A DNA stretch of 64,000 nucleotides from the NCBI GenBank assembly GCA_963706315.1, contig CAVPMA010000019.1, forward strand, positions 298,746-362,745, written 5' to 3'. Position numbers and translations under genes: made by a program. Positions within the stretch are counted from its first letter, which is position 1; each line of letters starts with the position of its first letter. Below are positions 45,206 to 54,089 of the stretch, piece after piece. Under the pieces are notes generated by a model. It made no database searches and was not told the DNA's origin. It saw nothing but the letters and a program-made list of their open reading frames with translations. The stretch comes from CALMEC01 sp963706315. GTDB lineage: Bacteria > Actinomycetota > Thermoleophilia > Miltoncostaeales > Miltoncostaeaceae.

Positions 45206-45364
45206 ATGCTCCGACAAGAATTCTGCACGGATCCGAAGACGACGGCGAAGATCATGTACGGGGAGCTTGCGCGTCGAGCCGGAAGACGTCTCACGGTCGT
45301 GACCGACGAGACGACCGGCAAGGTCACCGCCAATCGAGTCTGGGGATCGACGCCCAGGTCGTAA
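45206..45364 (+). CDS. Hypothetical 52-residue protein
   Basis: ATG 45206 to TAA 45364, reading RQEFCTDPKTTAKIMYGELA followed by RRLTVVTDETTGKVTANRVW. The composition is coding-like, and the end resembles the beta-hairpin of DUF4258-like proteins. A weak similarity (CTxPxxTAK) links it to the fragment at 3596. Its end overlaps a minus-strand fragment that is also protein-like. No clear ribosome site. Function unknown. Confidence 0.35.
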   Translation: MLRQEFCTDPKTTAKIMYGELARRAGRRLTVVTDETTGKVTANRVWGSTPRS

Positions 45365-45456
45365 GCCGCGCATGCAAGGAGAACATCGCCCTCCGAAACG
45401 TCGCGGAGTTGCATCTGCTTGCGCGCATGCTTTGAGAATCGGTCGTAACCAGGCAA
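45330..45456 (-). pseudogene. Possible DUF4258-type N-terminal fragment
   Basis: From ATG 45456 the minus strand reads YDRFSKHARKQMQLRDVSEG, close to the KHAxxRMxxRxISExDV start of DUF4258 (toxin-like) proteins, then degenerates after about 40 codons. No partner antitoxin. The end point is approximate. Confidence 0.3.
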
Positions 45457-45598
45457 CGTCGGCAGTTATCCAAGGCTCCTACCGGGCATGCTGATCATTC
45501 TGCGAGTCGTTCTCAGACCAGGGGACGCCCCCTGACCGGCCCGGGGGGGTGTCGGGTTTGCTGGCCGACCGGCAGCCCGGGTGAGATGATCGGCGCAG

Positions 45599-47245
45599 AT
45601 GGAGGCCCAAGCGCGGGAAGACCTGCTGCGCGCGGGAGAGAACGCGATCGCCGCCGCGGACTGTGAGACGGCGCGAGCCTGCTTGGAGCGTGTGCTCGAG
45701 GCAGGCGAGAACGCCGAAGCGCTGACCGGGCTGAGCAAGGTCGCGATGCTCGAGCGCGAGTACGAGCGCGCGATCGAGCTCAAGGAGCGGGCGTTCGACT
45801 TGTACAAGGCGGCCGGCGAACTCGCGGGGGCGTCCGACACCGCGATCTGGCTGACGTTCATGTACGCCACCTACTGCGGGAACTTCAGCGCGGCTCTCGG
45901 CTGGAAGGAACGTGCGGCGAGCTCTCTCGAGGGCACCGAGGAGACCGCCGCACACGGCCGGCTGACGCTCCTCCAGGCACCGTTCTCCCGCGAACCGGCA
46001 GAACGCGAGCGCCTCGCGGTCTCGGCGCTGGCGATCGCACAGCGCTTCGGTGATGTGGACCTCGAGATCGAGGCGCTCGCTCTCCTCGGCGAGGCGCAGG
46101 TTCTCAGCGGTCAGGTCGTGGAAGGCATGCGTCTGCTCGACGAGGCGATGGCCGCCGTCACGGCCGGCCGCGTTCGTGACCACTTCGCCCTCGGGGAGAT
46201 CTACTGCCGGCTGTTGAGCGCATGTGAGGCAGCGCTCGACGTGCGCCGCGCGACGGACTGGCTGTCGATGGTCGATCGCTACATCGTGTGGACCGATTTC
46301 GTGTGGCCGACCTGCCGGACTCACTTCGGCGGGATCCTCGTAGCTCTCGGCCGTTGGGCCGAGGCCGAGACCGAGCTGCTGGCGGCTATCGAGGGCTTCG
46401 ACCGCGGGTATCGCGGTGACCGGATGTTCGCAGCCCTGCGCCTCGCCGATCTTCGCGTGCGCCAGGGCCGCATAGAAGAGGCCGAGCGCCTGCTTGAGGG
46501 CGGCGAGTGGCATCCCACCGCGCGGCGTCTGGCCGCGACGATCGCGCTCGCGCGCGGCGACGCCGGGCTGGCGTCCGAACTCGGAGAGCTATGTGCCGAA
46601 GGGTCGGCGCTCGCCGATCCGACGAGTGCGCCGGCGCTGGAGCTGCTGATCGTGACCCGGCTGGCGATCGGGGACGTGGTGGCGGCGCACGAGGCCGCCG
46701 ACCGGTTGGCCACGGTCGCACGCACGTCAGGACTGGAGCGCCTCGAGGCCTGCGCCGCGCTCGCCGAAGGGCGCGTCGCGGCGGCAGACGGCGACGAGCG
46801 GGCGGTGGGGCAGCTCAAGCGCGCGGTCGAGCTGTTCGCCTCCTTGGGCCTGCCGCTCGACGCGGCGCGGGCGCAGCTCGAGCTGGCACGCACGCTTGCG
46901 GCGTCTGCACCGGCGGCGGCGGTGCGCGAGGGCAAGCTCGCGCTCGCGACGTTCGAGCGGCTGGGCGCGCTCCCCGATGCGGACGCGGCGGCCAGCCTGC
47001 TGCGGAGCCTCGGTGCCGGCGCCGGGCGCACGTGGCCTCGGGGAGCGACGTCGCTCACACGCCGCGAGGACGAGGTGCTGGGCCTGCTCGCAGAAGGCCG
47101 CTCGAATGCCGAGATCGCGCGGCGGCTGGTGATCAGCACGCGCACCGCCGAGCACCACGTCGCGCGCATCCTCTCCAAGCTCGACCTTCGTAGCCGCTCC
47201 GAGGCCGTCGCGTATGCGGTGCGCCGGACCTCCGAAGACCCGTAG
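45599..47245 (+). CDS. TPR-type LuxR-family transcriptional regulator
   Basis: A 548-residue protein. Residues 1-470 are alpha-helical repeats of TPR type (for example ALTGLSKVAMLEREYERAIE and TELLAAIEGFDRGYRGDRMF), rich in Ala, Glu and Arg. The last 65 residues are a LuxR HTH: LTRREDEVLGLLAEGRSNAE and RTAEHHVARILSKLDLRSR. No ATPase domain is present, unlike LAL regulators. It is 55 bases upstream of an NTF2-like gene, which may be its target or partner. Start ATG 45599. Confidence 0.88.
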   Translation: MEAQAREDLLRAGENAIAAADCETARACLERVLEAGENAEALTGLSKVAMLEREYERAIELKERAFDLYKAAGELAGASDTAIWLTFMYATYCGNFSAALGWKERAASSLEGTEETAAHGRLTLLQAPFSREPAERERLAVSALAIAQRFGDVDLEIEALALLGEAQVLSGQVVEGMRLLDEAMAAVTAGRVRDHFALGEIYCRLLSACEAALDVRRATDWLSMVDRYIVWTDFVWPTCRTHFGGILVALGRWAEAETELLAAIEGFDRGYRGDRMFAALRLADLRVRQGRIEEAERLLEGGEWHPTARRLAATIALARGDAGLASELGELCAEGSALADPTSAPALELLIVTRLAIGDVVAAHEAADRLATVARTSGLERLEACAALAEGRVAAADGDERAVGQLKRAVELFASLGLPLDAARAQLELARTLAASAPAAAVREGKLALATFERLGALPDADAAASLLRSLGAGAGRTWPRGATSLTRREDEVLGLLAEGRSNAEIARRLVISTRTAEHHVARILSKLDLRSRSEAVAYAVRRTSEDP

Positions 47246-47300
47246 CGCTCTAGGTAGTTCCACCGATGCTGTGCCGCGCCGCCGCCGCAAAGCTGGCGTC

Positions 47301-47696
47301 ATGAACACACACGAACAGAACAAGGCCGCGGTCCGCAACTGCTTCTCGCAGGCGGCCGCCGGCAACTTCGACGCGCTCCCGGGCTTGCTCGCCGAGGGCT
47401 ACGTCCTGCATCCGGAGGGCATCCGCGGCGCCGACGGCTTGGCCGAGATGGTCCAGGGCTACCGCTCGCAGATCCCCGGTCTCAACGTCACAATCGACCA
47501 TCAGTTCGCCCAGGGCGACTACGTCGCGACCCGGACTACCATCCGCGGCCGGCACGTGACCGGCCACGACGTCGAGTTCACCGGCCTCACGATCAGCCGT
47601 TGTCGCGACGGCAAGATCGAGGAGGAGTGGGAAATCGTCGACGTCATGAGCCTCCTGGCGCAGATCGGCCAGCTGCCCGAGCCGAGCACCGCCTGA
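47301..47696 (+). CDS. SnoaL-like ester-cyclase-family protein
   Basis: A 131-residue protein from ATG 47301. NKAAVRNCFSQAAAGNFDAL, GYVLHPEGIRGADGLAEMV and ATRTTIRGRHVTGHDVEFTG followed by WEIVDVMSLLAQIG match the SnoaL-like/ester cyclase group (NTF2 fold). Likely a small cytoplasmic enzyme or ligand-binding protein. Follows the LuxR/TPR regulator on the same strand. The ribosome site is weak. It is the second of three NTF2-fold genes in the window. Confidence 0.82.
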   Translation: MNTHEQNKAAVRNCFSQAAAGNFDALPGLLAEGYVLHPEGIRGADGLAEMVQGYRSQIPGLNVTIDHQFAQGDYVATRTTIRGRHVTGHDVEFTGLTISRCRDGKIEEEWEIVDVMSLLAQIGQLPEPSTA

Positions 47697-47747
47697 TCTA
47701 CGGGAGGTCCTGTCGCCGGCGAACGAAGAGACCGGCGGAGATGGGGG

Positions 47748-47876
47748 CCGAAGGGGAAATGGTCCCCCCTCCCACACCATCTCCACTCCCGAGGCCGGGA
47801 GCATGGATCGGGGGTGACCGAGATCGGTGACGACGACGAGGAATGGTTGGGGTGTTGCCCACCATGTTGCCCAAAC
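47748..47876 (-). repeat. Dispersed repeat, full copy (inverted)
   Basis: On the plus strand: GAAATGGTCCCCCCTCCCAC, then CACTCCCGAGGCCGGGAG, a spacer, then TGTTGCCCACCATGTTGCCC. This is the reverse of the copies at 852 and 5573. A conserved 30-base block (CGAAATGCCGAACCAGTCAA...) follows and is shared with 55098-55130. Confidence 0.7.
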
Positions 47877-47933
47877 GGCGAAATGCCGAACCAGTCAAGA
47901 ATCACAAGGTGGCCATTTACAGGGAGAAAGCTG

Positions 47934-47985
47934 ATGGGCCGTCTTGGACTCGAACCCAGGACCTTGGGACTAAAGGCTCCTGACC
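47934..47985 (-). repeat. tRNA-Lys 3'-half look-alike
   Basis: On the minus strand: GAGCCTTTAGTCCCAAGG, TGGGTTCGAGTCC (T-loop TTCGAGT), AGACGGCCCA. Stem pairing is imperfect, so not a working tRNA. Same position relative to the dispersed repeat as at 55155. Confidence 0.5.
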
Positions 47986-48788
47986 GGGATGCCGGACTGT
48001 GCCGTCTCGTGTCGTTGCGTCCGTCCTGAACCGAAGTCGCAGCCGTCGGAAGTGGTATACGTGATGTTCTGTGCGGTTGCGTTGTGCGGCGTTCGTTTGC
48101 ACGGGCGTTTGCATCAGCGGCAGGCGTTGGGATGCTGTCGCTGACGTCGGCGGGTCCTCATCCGCGGAAGCCCAATCGAGCTAGCTCCCTGGCGACCGAC
48201 GCATGACGGGGTTGCGGGACTTCGGCCGGGCGGAAGATCGAGCGCGATGGCTCTCGACGGTGTCCTCCTAACCAGGCTCCGTCCGCCGCGATTCCCTGCG
48301 ACTTGCGTCGAGCGCCAGCATCTGCCTCACGGGCCGCCGCCCGATCTGAGGCTGGAGAGTGCGCGCGAGGATCTCTCGCCGCTCCTCACTGCTCTTCCTC
48401 GAAGGGGGTTCCTCCGATCCGCTCTGTCCTGAGAGCAGTACGCGCGCGCTCGATTTGACGGGGCGGCGTTCGCGTTGCACTGCTGGCTCCGCCTACCTGG
48501 GCGGGCTGGTGAGCCGTCGCAAGGGGCTCCGCTGTCCCCGAGTCGGCCGGCGGAACACATTGCTGCGTCGCGCTTCGCCCCGGCGGGGCGCCGAGAGGTG
48601 TATAACCTCTCCAAGAGACGCTCGAGTTCTTGCTTGTTCGGACCGTAGGGTCCGAGCCGGGCCTGAGGAGAGCAGCGCCAGCCACCTTCTCCCGCCTCTC
48701 GACCGCCGCCTTCTTGGCAGGCAGATGCGGAGGGCCCCGTGGCCACCCACTCGTTCCCCGGACGGGGGCATGACTCCCCGTCATCCTC
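47986..48788. other. Repeat tail and gene-free stretch
   Basis: Bases to about 48120 are the shared 145-base block seen at 13391 and 55201 (CCGGACTGTGCCGTCTCGTG ... TTTGCATCAGCGG). From 48121 to 48788 no gene is recognised. A minus-strand frame near 48600-48660 reads LGPYGPNKQELERLLERLY, protein-like but without start, family or length to support a call. Confidence 0.4.
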
Positions 48789-49259
48789 ATGCGCGCCCTG
48801 AGGCTGCGGCAGGAGCCGACGCGAACCGCCGCCGCCCGCGCCCCTCGCACGGAGGAGCCAGCGCAGCAGCATGGTTCCGTGCTTTCGGTGGACTGCGAAG
48901 AACGGGAGGGTCTGATCGTCCTGAGCTTGGCGGGCAACCTCGACATCTACACAGCGCCGGTATTCCAGGAGCACGTGAGGCGCTACGACCCGGCGGAGGT
49001 CCAGCTGGTGATTGACCTCGCTGGCGTCCAGCTGCTGGACTCCACCGGCCTGGGCGCGTTGGTGGGTCTCCGGAACCGCGCTCGCCGCGAAGGCGGGCGT
49101 CTCGGACTCGTCTGCCCGGACCACCGCCTGATGCGGCTGTTCTGGTCCACCGGGCTCCGCCCCGCCTTCGTCCTCGGCGACGACTTGGCGACGGTCCGCT
49201 CCGCGCTGGCCGACGGGGCTGACATGCCCATCGAAATCCGTCCGCGTCCGGCACGCTGA
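48789..49259 (+). CDS. STAS-domain anti-sigma factor antagonist
   Basis: A STAS protein whose domain starts near residue 30: VDCEEREGLIVLSLAGNLDI and LVIDLAGVQLLDSTGLGALV, where Ser85 in DSTGLG is at the position phosphorylated by partner kinases in SpoIIAA/RsbV-type proteins. The first 30 residues are low complexity, so a GTG near 48878 may be the true start. It begins a three-gene operon with two unknown proteins. Expected role: partner switching that frees a sigma factor under stress; no anti-sigma kinase or sigma gene is nearby. Confidence 0.82.
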   Translation: MRALRLRQEPTRTAAARAPRTEEPAQQHGSVLSVDCEEREGLIVLSLAGNLDIYTAPVFQEHVRRYDPAEVQLVIDLAGVQLLDSTGLGALVGLRNRARREGGRLGLVCPDHRLMRLFWSTGLRPAFVLGDDLATVRSALADGADMPIEIRPRPAR

Positions 49260-49281
49260 TCATCTGGCGAGAGGAGACATC

Positions 49282-49617
49282 ATGTCCATGCCGACCACTG
49301 ACCGACCCGCCGCGCAGCCGCGTCCTCCGCCCTGTGGCCTGCTTCTGATCAGCCGGGCGATTCTGCAGGACGCGGCGGCCGATGTCGCGCTGCTCGAGCA
49401 GCAGATGAGCGGGGCCGACGGGGACGCTGCGGTGATCCGCCACGGGGTCGCCGCGGTCGCGGTCCTGGATCGCGCCGGCCGCATGCTCCAGACGCAGGGG
49501 GAGGTCATGCTGGACCAGCTCCTCGACATGAACTTCTCCGCTGAGGAGCGCGAGGAACCGTCCCGGCCAACTGCTCCGGGGCGGCCGCACCCGCTCACGC
49601 TCGCAGGCCGGCCCTGA
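49282..49617 (+). CDS. Hypothetical protein, STAS operon
   Basis: A 111-residue protein from ATG 49282 (GAGAGGAGACATC upstream), 22 bases after the STAS stop. A Pro-rich leader is followed by LLLISRAILQDAAADVALLE and VIRHGVAAVAVLDRAGRMLQ, both amphipathic. No family recognised. The hydrophobic CGLLLISRAILQ is too short for a membrane anchor. Its stop overlaps the next ATG by one base, so the three genes are cotranscribed. Confidence 0.6.
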   Translation: MSMPTTDRPAAQPRPPPCGLLLISRAILQDAAADVALLEQQMSGADGDAAVIRHGVAAVAVLDRAGRMLQTQGEVMLDQLLDMNFSAEEREEPSRPTAPGRPHPLTLAGRP

Positions 49618-50123
49618 TGCCGTCGGCGCCCTCCTGGGACGTGGTGCTGCTCCGGCACCCGGCGGGCAGCGGTCGCGCGCGCGTGATGGGTCGGGTGAGA
49701 TTCGAGGCCCCAGACGCCACTTGCGCGCGCCGAGCGGCCGAGGTTGCCCTCGCGGCGCGCTCAGGCTCCGAGCCGGGTTGGTCCCTCGGCGTGCTCCGCT
49801 CGCTCACCCCGAACGCGGCCGGCACCTACCTTTACGTCGTAACTTTCGCGGCGTGGGAGGCATGTGGGGAGCGCTTCATCCAGCGCGACGTCCACCGGCG
49901 CGATGTCTGGGCGACCGATGCCACCTGCGCTCGTCGCCGCGCCGTCGAGGAGGTGCAGGCCATGCCGGGCTACCTTCCTGCCTGGCGCGTCACGCAGGTA
50001 GTCCGGCAAGGAACCCCGCGCGAACCGGCGCATCGGCTGGGGAAGGCCGCGAGTGACCGTAAGAGCGGCGTGCGTCCCAGAGGTGGACCGCACTATGCTC
50101 GGAGACCAGGCGGGTTGGCGTGA
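49617..50123 (+). CDS. Hypothetical protein with internal DATCARR duplication
   Basis: A 168-residue protein from ATG 49617 (overlapping the previous stop). Two segments align with each other: FEAPDATCARRAAEVALAAR (then PGWSLGVL) and VWATDATCARRRAVEEVQAM (then LPAWRVTQV), about 70 residues apart. This suggests an internally duplicated alpha-beta unit, each half carrying one conserved Cys. The last 30 residues are basic and low complexity and may be an extension. No known family comes to mind. Confidence 0.55.
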   Translation: MPSAPSWDVVLLRHPAGSGRARVMGRVRFEAPDATCARRAAEVALAARSGSEPGWSLGVLRSLTPNAAGTYLYVVTFAAWEACGERFIQRDVHRRDVWATDATCARRRAVEEVQAMPGYLPAWRVTQVVRQGTPREPAHRLGKAASDRKSGVRPRGGPHYARRPGGLA

Positions 50124-50431
50124 CAAGCCCAGGACCAGGGGAAGAGAGGGGGGTTGCGAAGTTCCCGGCGCGGGTGAAGAGTGGCAGGGGGCGTTGATCC
50201 GGCCCCCACTAGAGGCTGAGCGGGTCCCCGGCGACGGGTGCTTTGATGACCTGCGAGGCTAACCCCGATTGGTCTCATAGCGAAGGCCGCCGCCGGGCCT
50301 CGCTGCCACGGCCTTTGTGCCACCGCTGGTCATGCGGCCGTCGCCGAACGTCCCCGCTTGCCCTCGACCCGGTTCTCGGCAATCGTCCGTATCGCGGGTC
50401 TTGCCGCGAAGGTGACAAAGGAGACAGTCCA
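50124..50431. other. Intergenic leader before cupredoxin gene
   Basis: About 310 bases without a recognisable gene. AAAGGAGACAGTCCA at 50417-50431 is a strong ribosome site for the next gene. Confidence 0.4.
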
Positions 50432-50893
50432 GTGTTCCGTCCAGTCCGCGCTGCCCTCGTCGTCGCGGCGCTTTCCCTGATTGCCGTCGCGTCTGGTTGC
50501 GGATCGAGCTCTTCGGGCGGCGGTTCGACGACCACCCCGGCTGCGCCCACGACCTCTTCGGCGACGACTGCACCGACCACTACCGCACCGACGACTGGTG
50601 CCGGGACGTCCGTCGCGATCGCCGCCGATCCGAGCGGGGCGTTGGCTTTCGTGCAGAAGTCGCTGACGGCGCCCGCCGGTTCGGTCACCTTCGACTTCAC
50701 GAATGCGTCGCCGGTTCCCCACAACGTGACCTTCAAGAAAGCCGGTACAGAGCAAGAGCTCGGCGGGACCACGACGATCGCGTCCGGGTCTGCGTCGGTG
50801 ACGCTCACCCTCCCCAAGGGCACCTACACCTACTACTGCAGCGTCCCCGGCCATGAGGCCGCGGGGATGAAGGGCACGCTCACCGTCACTTAG
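50432..50893 (+). CDS. Plastocyanin-like cupredoxin lipoprotein
   Basis: A 153-residue exported protein. GTG 50432 is selected by AAAGGAG eight bases upstream. The N-terminus is a lipoprotein signal (VRAALVVAALSLIAVASGC, lipobox ASGC), followed by a Ser/Thr/Pro-rich linker and a cupredoxin domain. Type 1 copper ligands are visible: SPVPHNVTF (His), YYCSVPGH (Cys, His) and AAGMKG (Met). Likely an extracytoplasmic, membrane-anchored electron carrier. No oxidase partner is adjacent; the multicopper oxidase at the window start is far away. Confidence 0.9.
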   Translation: MFRPVRAALVVAALSLIAVASGCGSSSSGGGSTTTPAAPTTSSATTAPTTTAPTTGAGTSVAIAADPSGALAFVQKSLTAPAGSVTFDFTNASPVPHNVTFKKAGTEQELGGTTTIASGSASVTLTLPKGTYTYYCSVPGHEAAGMKGTLTVT

Positions 50894-51961
50894 GCGCCGC
50901 CCGTGCTCGCAGACGATCGCGTGTCACGGGGCGGCACCGGGCGACAGACACGATGCTCGGTGCGCGCATCGCTCGTCCAAAGGCGCCTGAGCGCCGCCAT
51001 CCGTTCAGGCGCCCGTCAGGCGCTGCCGCCCTCGGCGGATGGTCCGACGTCGGGACGGTCCACCGCCGGTACGGGAAACACGCCCTCCCCGATGAGCTCG
51101 ACGGCGCGCGATGCTCTACGCGATCGGGGAATACCTCTGGCGGGAGAGGCAGGGGAAATAGTGCGTGGACCGGCACCCGAACGCGACACCACCCGGCGTC
51201 GGATTCGACGAGACCCCCCTCGATGCGGGACCGAGAATAGCTGAATCAAGCGGTTTCCGTCCCCCGCATTTCCCGCATCAGCCCCCATTTTCCCGGGATG
51301 ACTTGCACACAGGTTGCACAGGGCAGGTGCGCTTCGGCGCTCACCCGTTGCGCGAAACGTCCGAACGCGTGATGCACGGGGGCGATCTCGAACGAGGCGT
51401 TCGCGGGGATGAGCGCCATCGCCCCCGCTCGGGTCACGAACCGGGACTGTTTCTCGCAGCGAGGCGCAATGGCATAGGTTTGGGGATCGGCCGGCGTGCG
51501 TCGGGAACGCCCCGCCGGTCGACGGGGCGCCTCGCCCCGAAGCGTCCGCGACGATGCGACGTCGCGGCTGGGTCCCCTCCCTGCCGGTCGGAGGGATCGC
51601 ACTTGGCAGACCGGCCCGAGAGGGCGGTCCCGGCCACGCCTTGCACGCTGGCGCAGAAGCGGCTCACGCCTGCCCATCTTTTCCGGTCGACCCCCTCCGC
51701 AGATCCGAGGGGCCGTAAATGCCGGTCGGGTCACTTGCATCCCCTGGGGGCGGTGCTCCCTTGTTTTCTCCCACGGGATGCCTCCCGTGTTCGCGGCGGG
51801 ACCGGCGGCGACGCCGATCGCATGATAGCCGGTACCTCACGCGGGGTTCGCGTCTCGCGAACGCTACCCCGCCCCCCGGGCGAGGCCCTCCGAGTGCACC
51901 GGGCCATCCGGCGGCCGGCGCGGATCAGCATTGGGCGGATCGCTTCTTCGAGCTCGCGCGG
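50894..51961. other. Gene-poor region with a repeat
   Basis: Holds one copy of a repeat at 51111-51216 that includes a miniature membrane-protein tail. From 51217 to 51961 no frame has family character; a minus-strand frame at 51246-51740 is long but reads as low-complexity arginine-rich sequence. Treated as non-coding. Confidence 0.4.
51111..51216 (+). repeat. Repeat pair member with MLYAIG..YLWRERQ tail
   Basis: ATGCTCTACGCGATCGGGGA begins a short frame MLYAIGEYLWRERQGK and a TAG, followed by TGCGTGGAC and CCGAACGCGACACCACCCGG. The same order, inverted, lies at 54595-54697. The frame lacks its hydrophobic N-terminus here. Confidence 0.6.
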
Positions 51962-52276
51962 CTACGCGCCCTTCTTGGCGATGAACTCCGCGACCATCCG
52001 CTCCCCGGCCTCGTGCCCCTGCTCGAAGTACACGCGGTTGATCTCCTTGAAGACCTCCCACTGGGCGGGGACGTCATCCTCGGCCAGGGTCGCGTCCACC
52101 GGGCAGACCTCGACGCAGGCGTCGCAGTCGATGCACTCGGCCGGGTCGATGTAGAGGATCGTCGCCTCGTCGTGGTGCTCCTCGCCCAGCATCGGGTGGA
52201 TGCAGTCCACGGGACAGGCGTCGACACAGGAAGCGTCTTTCGTGCCGATGCAAGGTTCGGCAATCACGTAGGTCAT
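51962..52276 (-). CDS. fdxA: Ferredoxin, 7Fe [3Fe-4S][4Fe-4S] type
   Basis: A 104-residue soluble ferredoxin: MTYVIAEPCIGTKDASCVDA, CPVDCIHPM, YIDPAECIDCDACVEVCPVD. The first cluster site (CxxxxxxxC...CPVDC) lacks one Cys, and the second is a full CxxCxxCxxxCP, the pattern of actinobacterial FdxA/FdxC. Carries electrons for oxidoreductases such as KorAB or P450s. Monocistronic, reading away from the NTF2-like gene at 52716. Confidence 0.93.
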   Translation of the reverse strand: MTYVIAEPCIGTKDASCVDACPVDCIHPMLGEEHHDEATILYIDPAECIDCDACVEVCPVDATLAEDDVPAQWEVFKEINRVYFEQGHEAGERMVAEFIAKKGA

Positions 52277-52715
52277 GCGGTGGGATGTCCCTCACGGAAA
52301 ACGACGATGGGAATTGGACCCTACCCGGGGTTGCCTCCTGCGTCGACCGGTACGCTTGGCCCAGATGGACCGTCCAAGGCCGGGCTCATCACCTTGGGCG
52401 CCGCCGCGGCTCCCTTAAGACGCCCGACGAATCCGAAGAGCGCTGTTGTCTCGCCGTTTGCGCGACCTGGGCGAGGCGAGCGAGGATCGAGGCTGCTTCT
52501 CGCTGCTCACGCTTCGTCACGGGCGCGGGGTAGCGGTTCGCAAAGGCGAATCGCAGGGTGAGTCACGTCCGCGGGAGGCAGGCCGATGTGCGCGGCGTTC
52601 TACCGTCGGGCGGATGCCTCGCGCGCGATGTGTCCAGAAACGGCGGCTCGCGACGTTGACCGGCGCGGCGACTGTTCCTACGATGGCCGAAAGGCTCGGC
52701 GCGGGAAGGAGACGG
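52277..52715. other. Divergent intergenic region, ferredoxin / NTF2-like
   Basis: No gene recognised. GGGAAGGAGACGG at 52703-52715 is the ribosome site for the following gene. Presumably holds both promoters. Confidence 0.4.
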
Positions 52716-53141
52716 ATGGGCGAGGCACGCGACGTCATGAACCGCGTCACGGAGGCGGTGTTCAGCAAGGACCGGGAGGCTCTGAGCCAGCTCTACGCTC
52801 CGAATGCGGTCGCCGAGTCGCCCGACCTGGGGACGATCAGCGGGCGGGATCAGATCGTCGCCTGGCTCGGCGAGTTCGTGGCGGCATTCCCGGACGCGTC
52901 ATTCGAGGCGGCCCGCGAGCACGAGTGCGGCGACACCGCGATCGACGAGGGGTACTTCGTCGGCACGAACACCGGTCCCCTGGCGATGCCGAACGGCGAG
53001 AGCATCCCGGCGACGGGACGGCGGGTGTGGATGCGCGCGTGCGACGCCGCGACCGTCGAGGACGGGGTCGTGACGAGCCACCGGTTCTACTTCGACCAGT
53101 TGGACTTCCTCGGGCAGCTGGGCCTGGCGCCGGAGGCGTAG
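52716..53141 (+). CDS. SnoaL-like NTF2-fold protein
   Basis: A 141-residue protein from ATG 52716, chosen over an in-frame upstream ATG because GAAGGAG lies right before it. Sequence features: RDVMNRVTEAVFSKDREALS, YAPNAVAESPDLGTISGRD, VAAFPDASFEAAREHECGDT and a PATGRRVWMRACDAATVEDG block, typical for SnoaL-like domains of about 130 residues. Third NTF2-fold gene in the window. Ligand unknown. Confidence 0.82.
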   Translation: MGEARDVMNRVTEAVFSKDREALSQLYAPNAVAESPDLGTISGRDQIVAWLGEFVAAFPDASFEAAREHECGDTAIDEGYFVGTNTGPLAMPNGESIPATGRRVWMRACDAATVEDGVVTSHRFYFDQLDFLGQLGLAPEA

Positions 53142-53715
53142 CGCACGACCGCTCCGGCGAGCGCGTAGGCCCAGCTTCCGCGCTGGCCGCCCGCCGTTAG
53201 TAACCCGGTCCCGGGGGGACTGTGACCGGGTGCGGGCTGACACGGGCGAACGACGTCAACCTATCATCCTACGCGAGTTGCGCGTAACTCAGTTCGGGGC
53301 GTTACGTTATGAAGTCCACGCCAGACTGAGTTATAACGTCGCGGACAAGACAAGCGCAACCGCACTATCATATTGGCGATATTGCGTTGGTTCGATAGCA
53401 GTCCGTCCTGCCCTCGTCGGAGCGCAGACACTGAAAAGAGGAAGTCGCGTCGCTCGCCAAGCAACTTGGCTTGCCGGATAGGTAGAGCGGCATCGTCGCT
53501 TCCTCTCGTCCGCCGACCCATGCGAGTCGCCGTTAGGCGTAGGCGTATGGCCCGCGCTGGTCGGCTTCGGAGGATGTCCCGGCCGTCGTGGAATTTGCGG
53601 CGACGGTCCCGGTGTGCTTGGGCCTGGTGCCGCCGGATCCACAACTGGGAGGCATCCGTGCCACAGCCGTTCCCCAGCGGTCTGGTTCACGGCGTGGGGC
53701 GAATAAGGTGCGGGT
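53142..53715. other. Gene-free stretch with AT-richer pocket and hairpin
   Basis: The zone 53255-53400 is visibly less GC-rich than its surroundings. AACTCAGT at 53286-53293 and ACTGAGTT at 53325-53332 are exact inverted repeats, with an inner GGCGT/ACGCC pair, giving a long hairpin. A second small dyad, GCCAAGCAACTTGGC, lies near 53456-53470. No gene recognised. Confidence 0.5.
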
Positions 53716-53934
53716 GTGGACGAGCCGGTTCCCGTGACGACCGTGACGGATGAGCTCGAGGCCGACGTGGTCTGCGGACTCCTCCGCTCGGCCGGTCTTG
53801 AGTGCGGCTTCCGTCCGACGGCGGCCTCCGACTCGGCGTTCGGTGGCCTCCTCGCCGGACGGATGGAGATCCTCGTGCACGCGTCCGACCTCGAGGCCGC
53901 GCGCGACGTCATCGCCGCCGCCGACTCCACCTAG
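53716..53934 (+). CDS. DUF2007-type putative signal transducing protein
   Basis: A 72-residue protein from GTG 53716. MDEPVPVTTVTDELEADVVC, LLRSAGLECGFRP and MEILVHASDLEAARDVIAAA match the DUF2007 fold (EAxxxxxxLxxAGI..., then VxVxxxDxxxAxxxL). Despite the family name no signalling role is proven. Small, cytoplasmic, monocistronic. Confidence 0.8.
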   Translation: MDEPVPVTTVTDELEADVVCGLLRSAGLECGFRPTAASDSAFGGLLAGRMEILVHASDLEAARDVIAAADST

Positions 53935-54089
53935 GTCCCCGGCCTCATCGGGGAACACGCTCGAGGCGGAGGTCTCAACCGACCTCATGGACGGGCCATG
54001 CGTCGCGGTATCCCGTGGGTGGACGACAGCCTGTCGGAGGTCACCCAGGGGTGAGCCCCTACCCGTCGCGCGGTCGCTCTTCGGAGTCC

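Noticed and set aside
48560..48680. Minus-strand LGPYGPNKQELERLLERLY segment
   Set aside because: Looks helical but has no start codon, ribosome site or extended conserved sequence; too short to call.
51246..51740. 164-codon minus-strand frame
   Set aside because: Arginine-rich low-complexity composition and no motif; typical of random frames in GC-rich DNA.
53286..53332. Integron attC site
   Set aside because: The hairpin lacks the GTTRRRY and RYYYAAC core sites and there is no integron integrase or cassette array.
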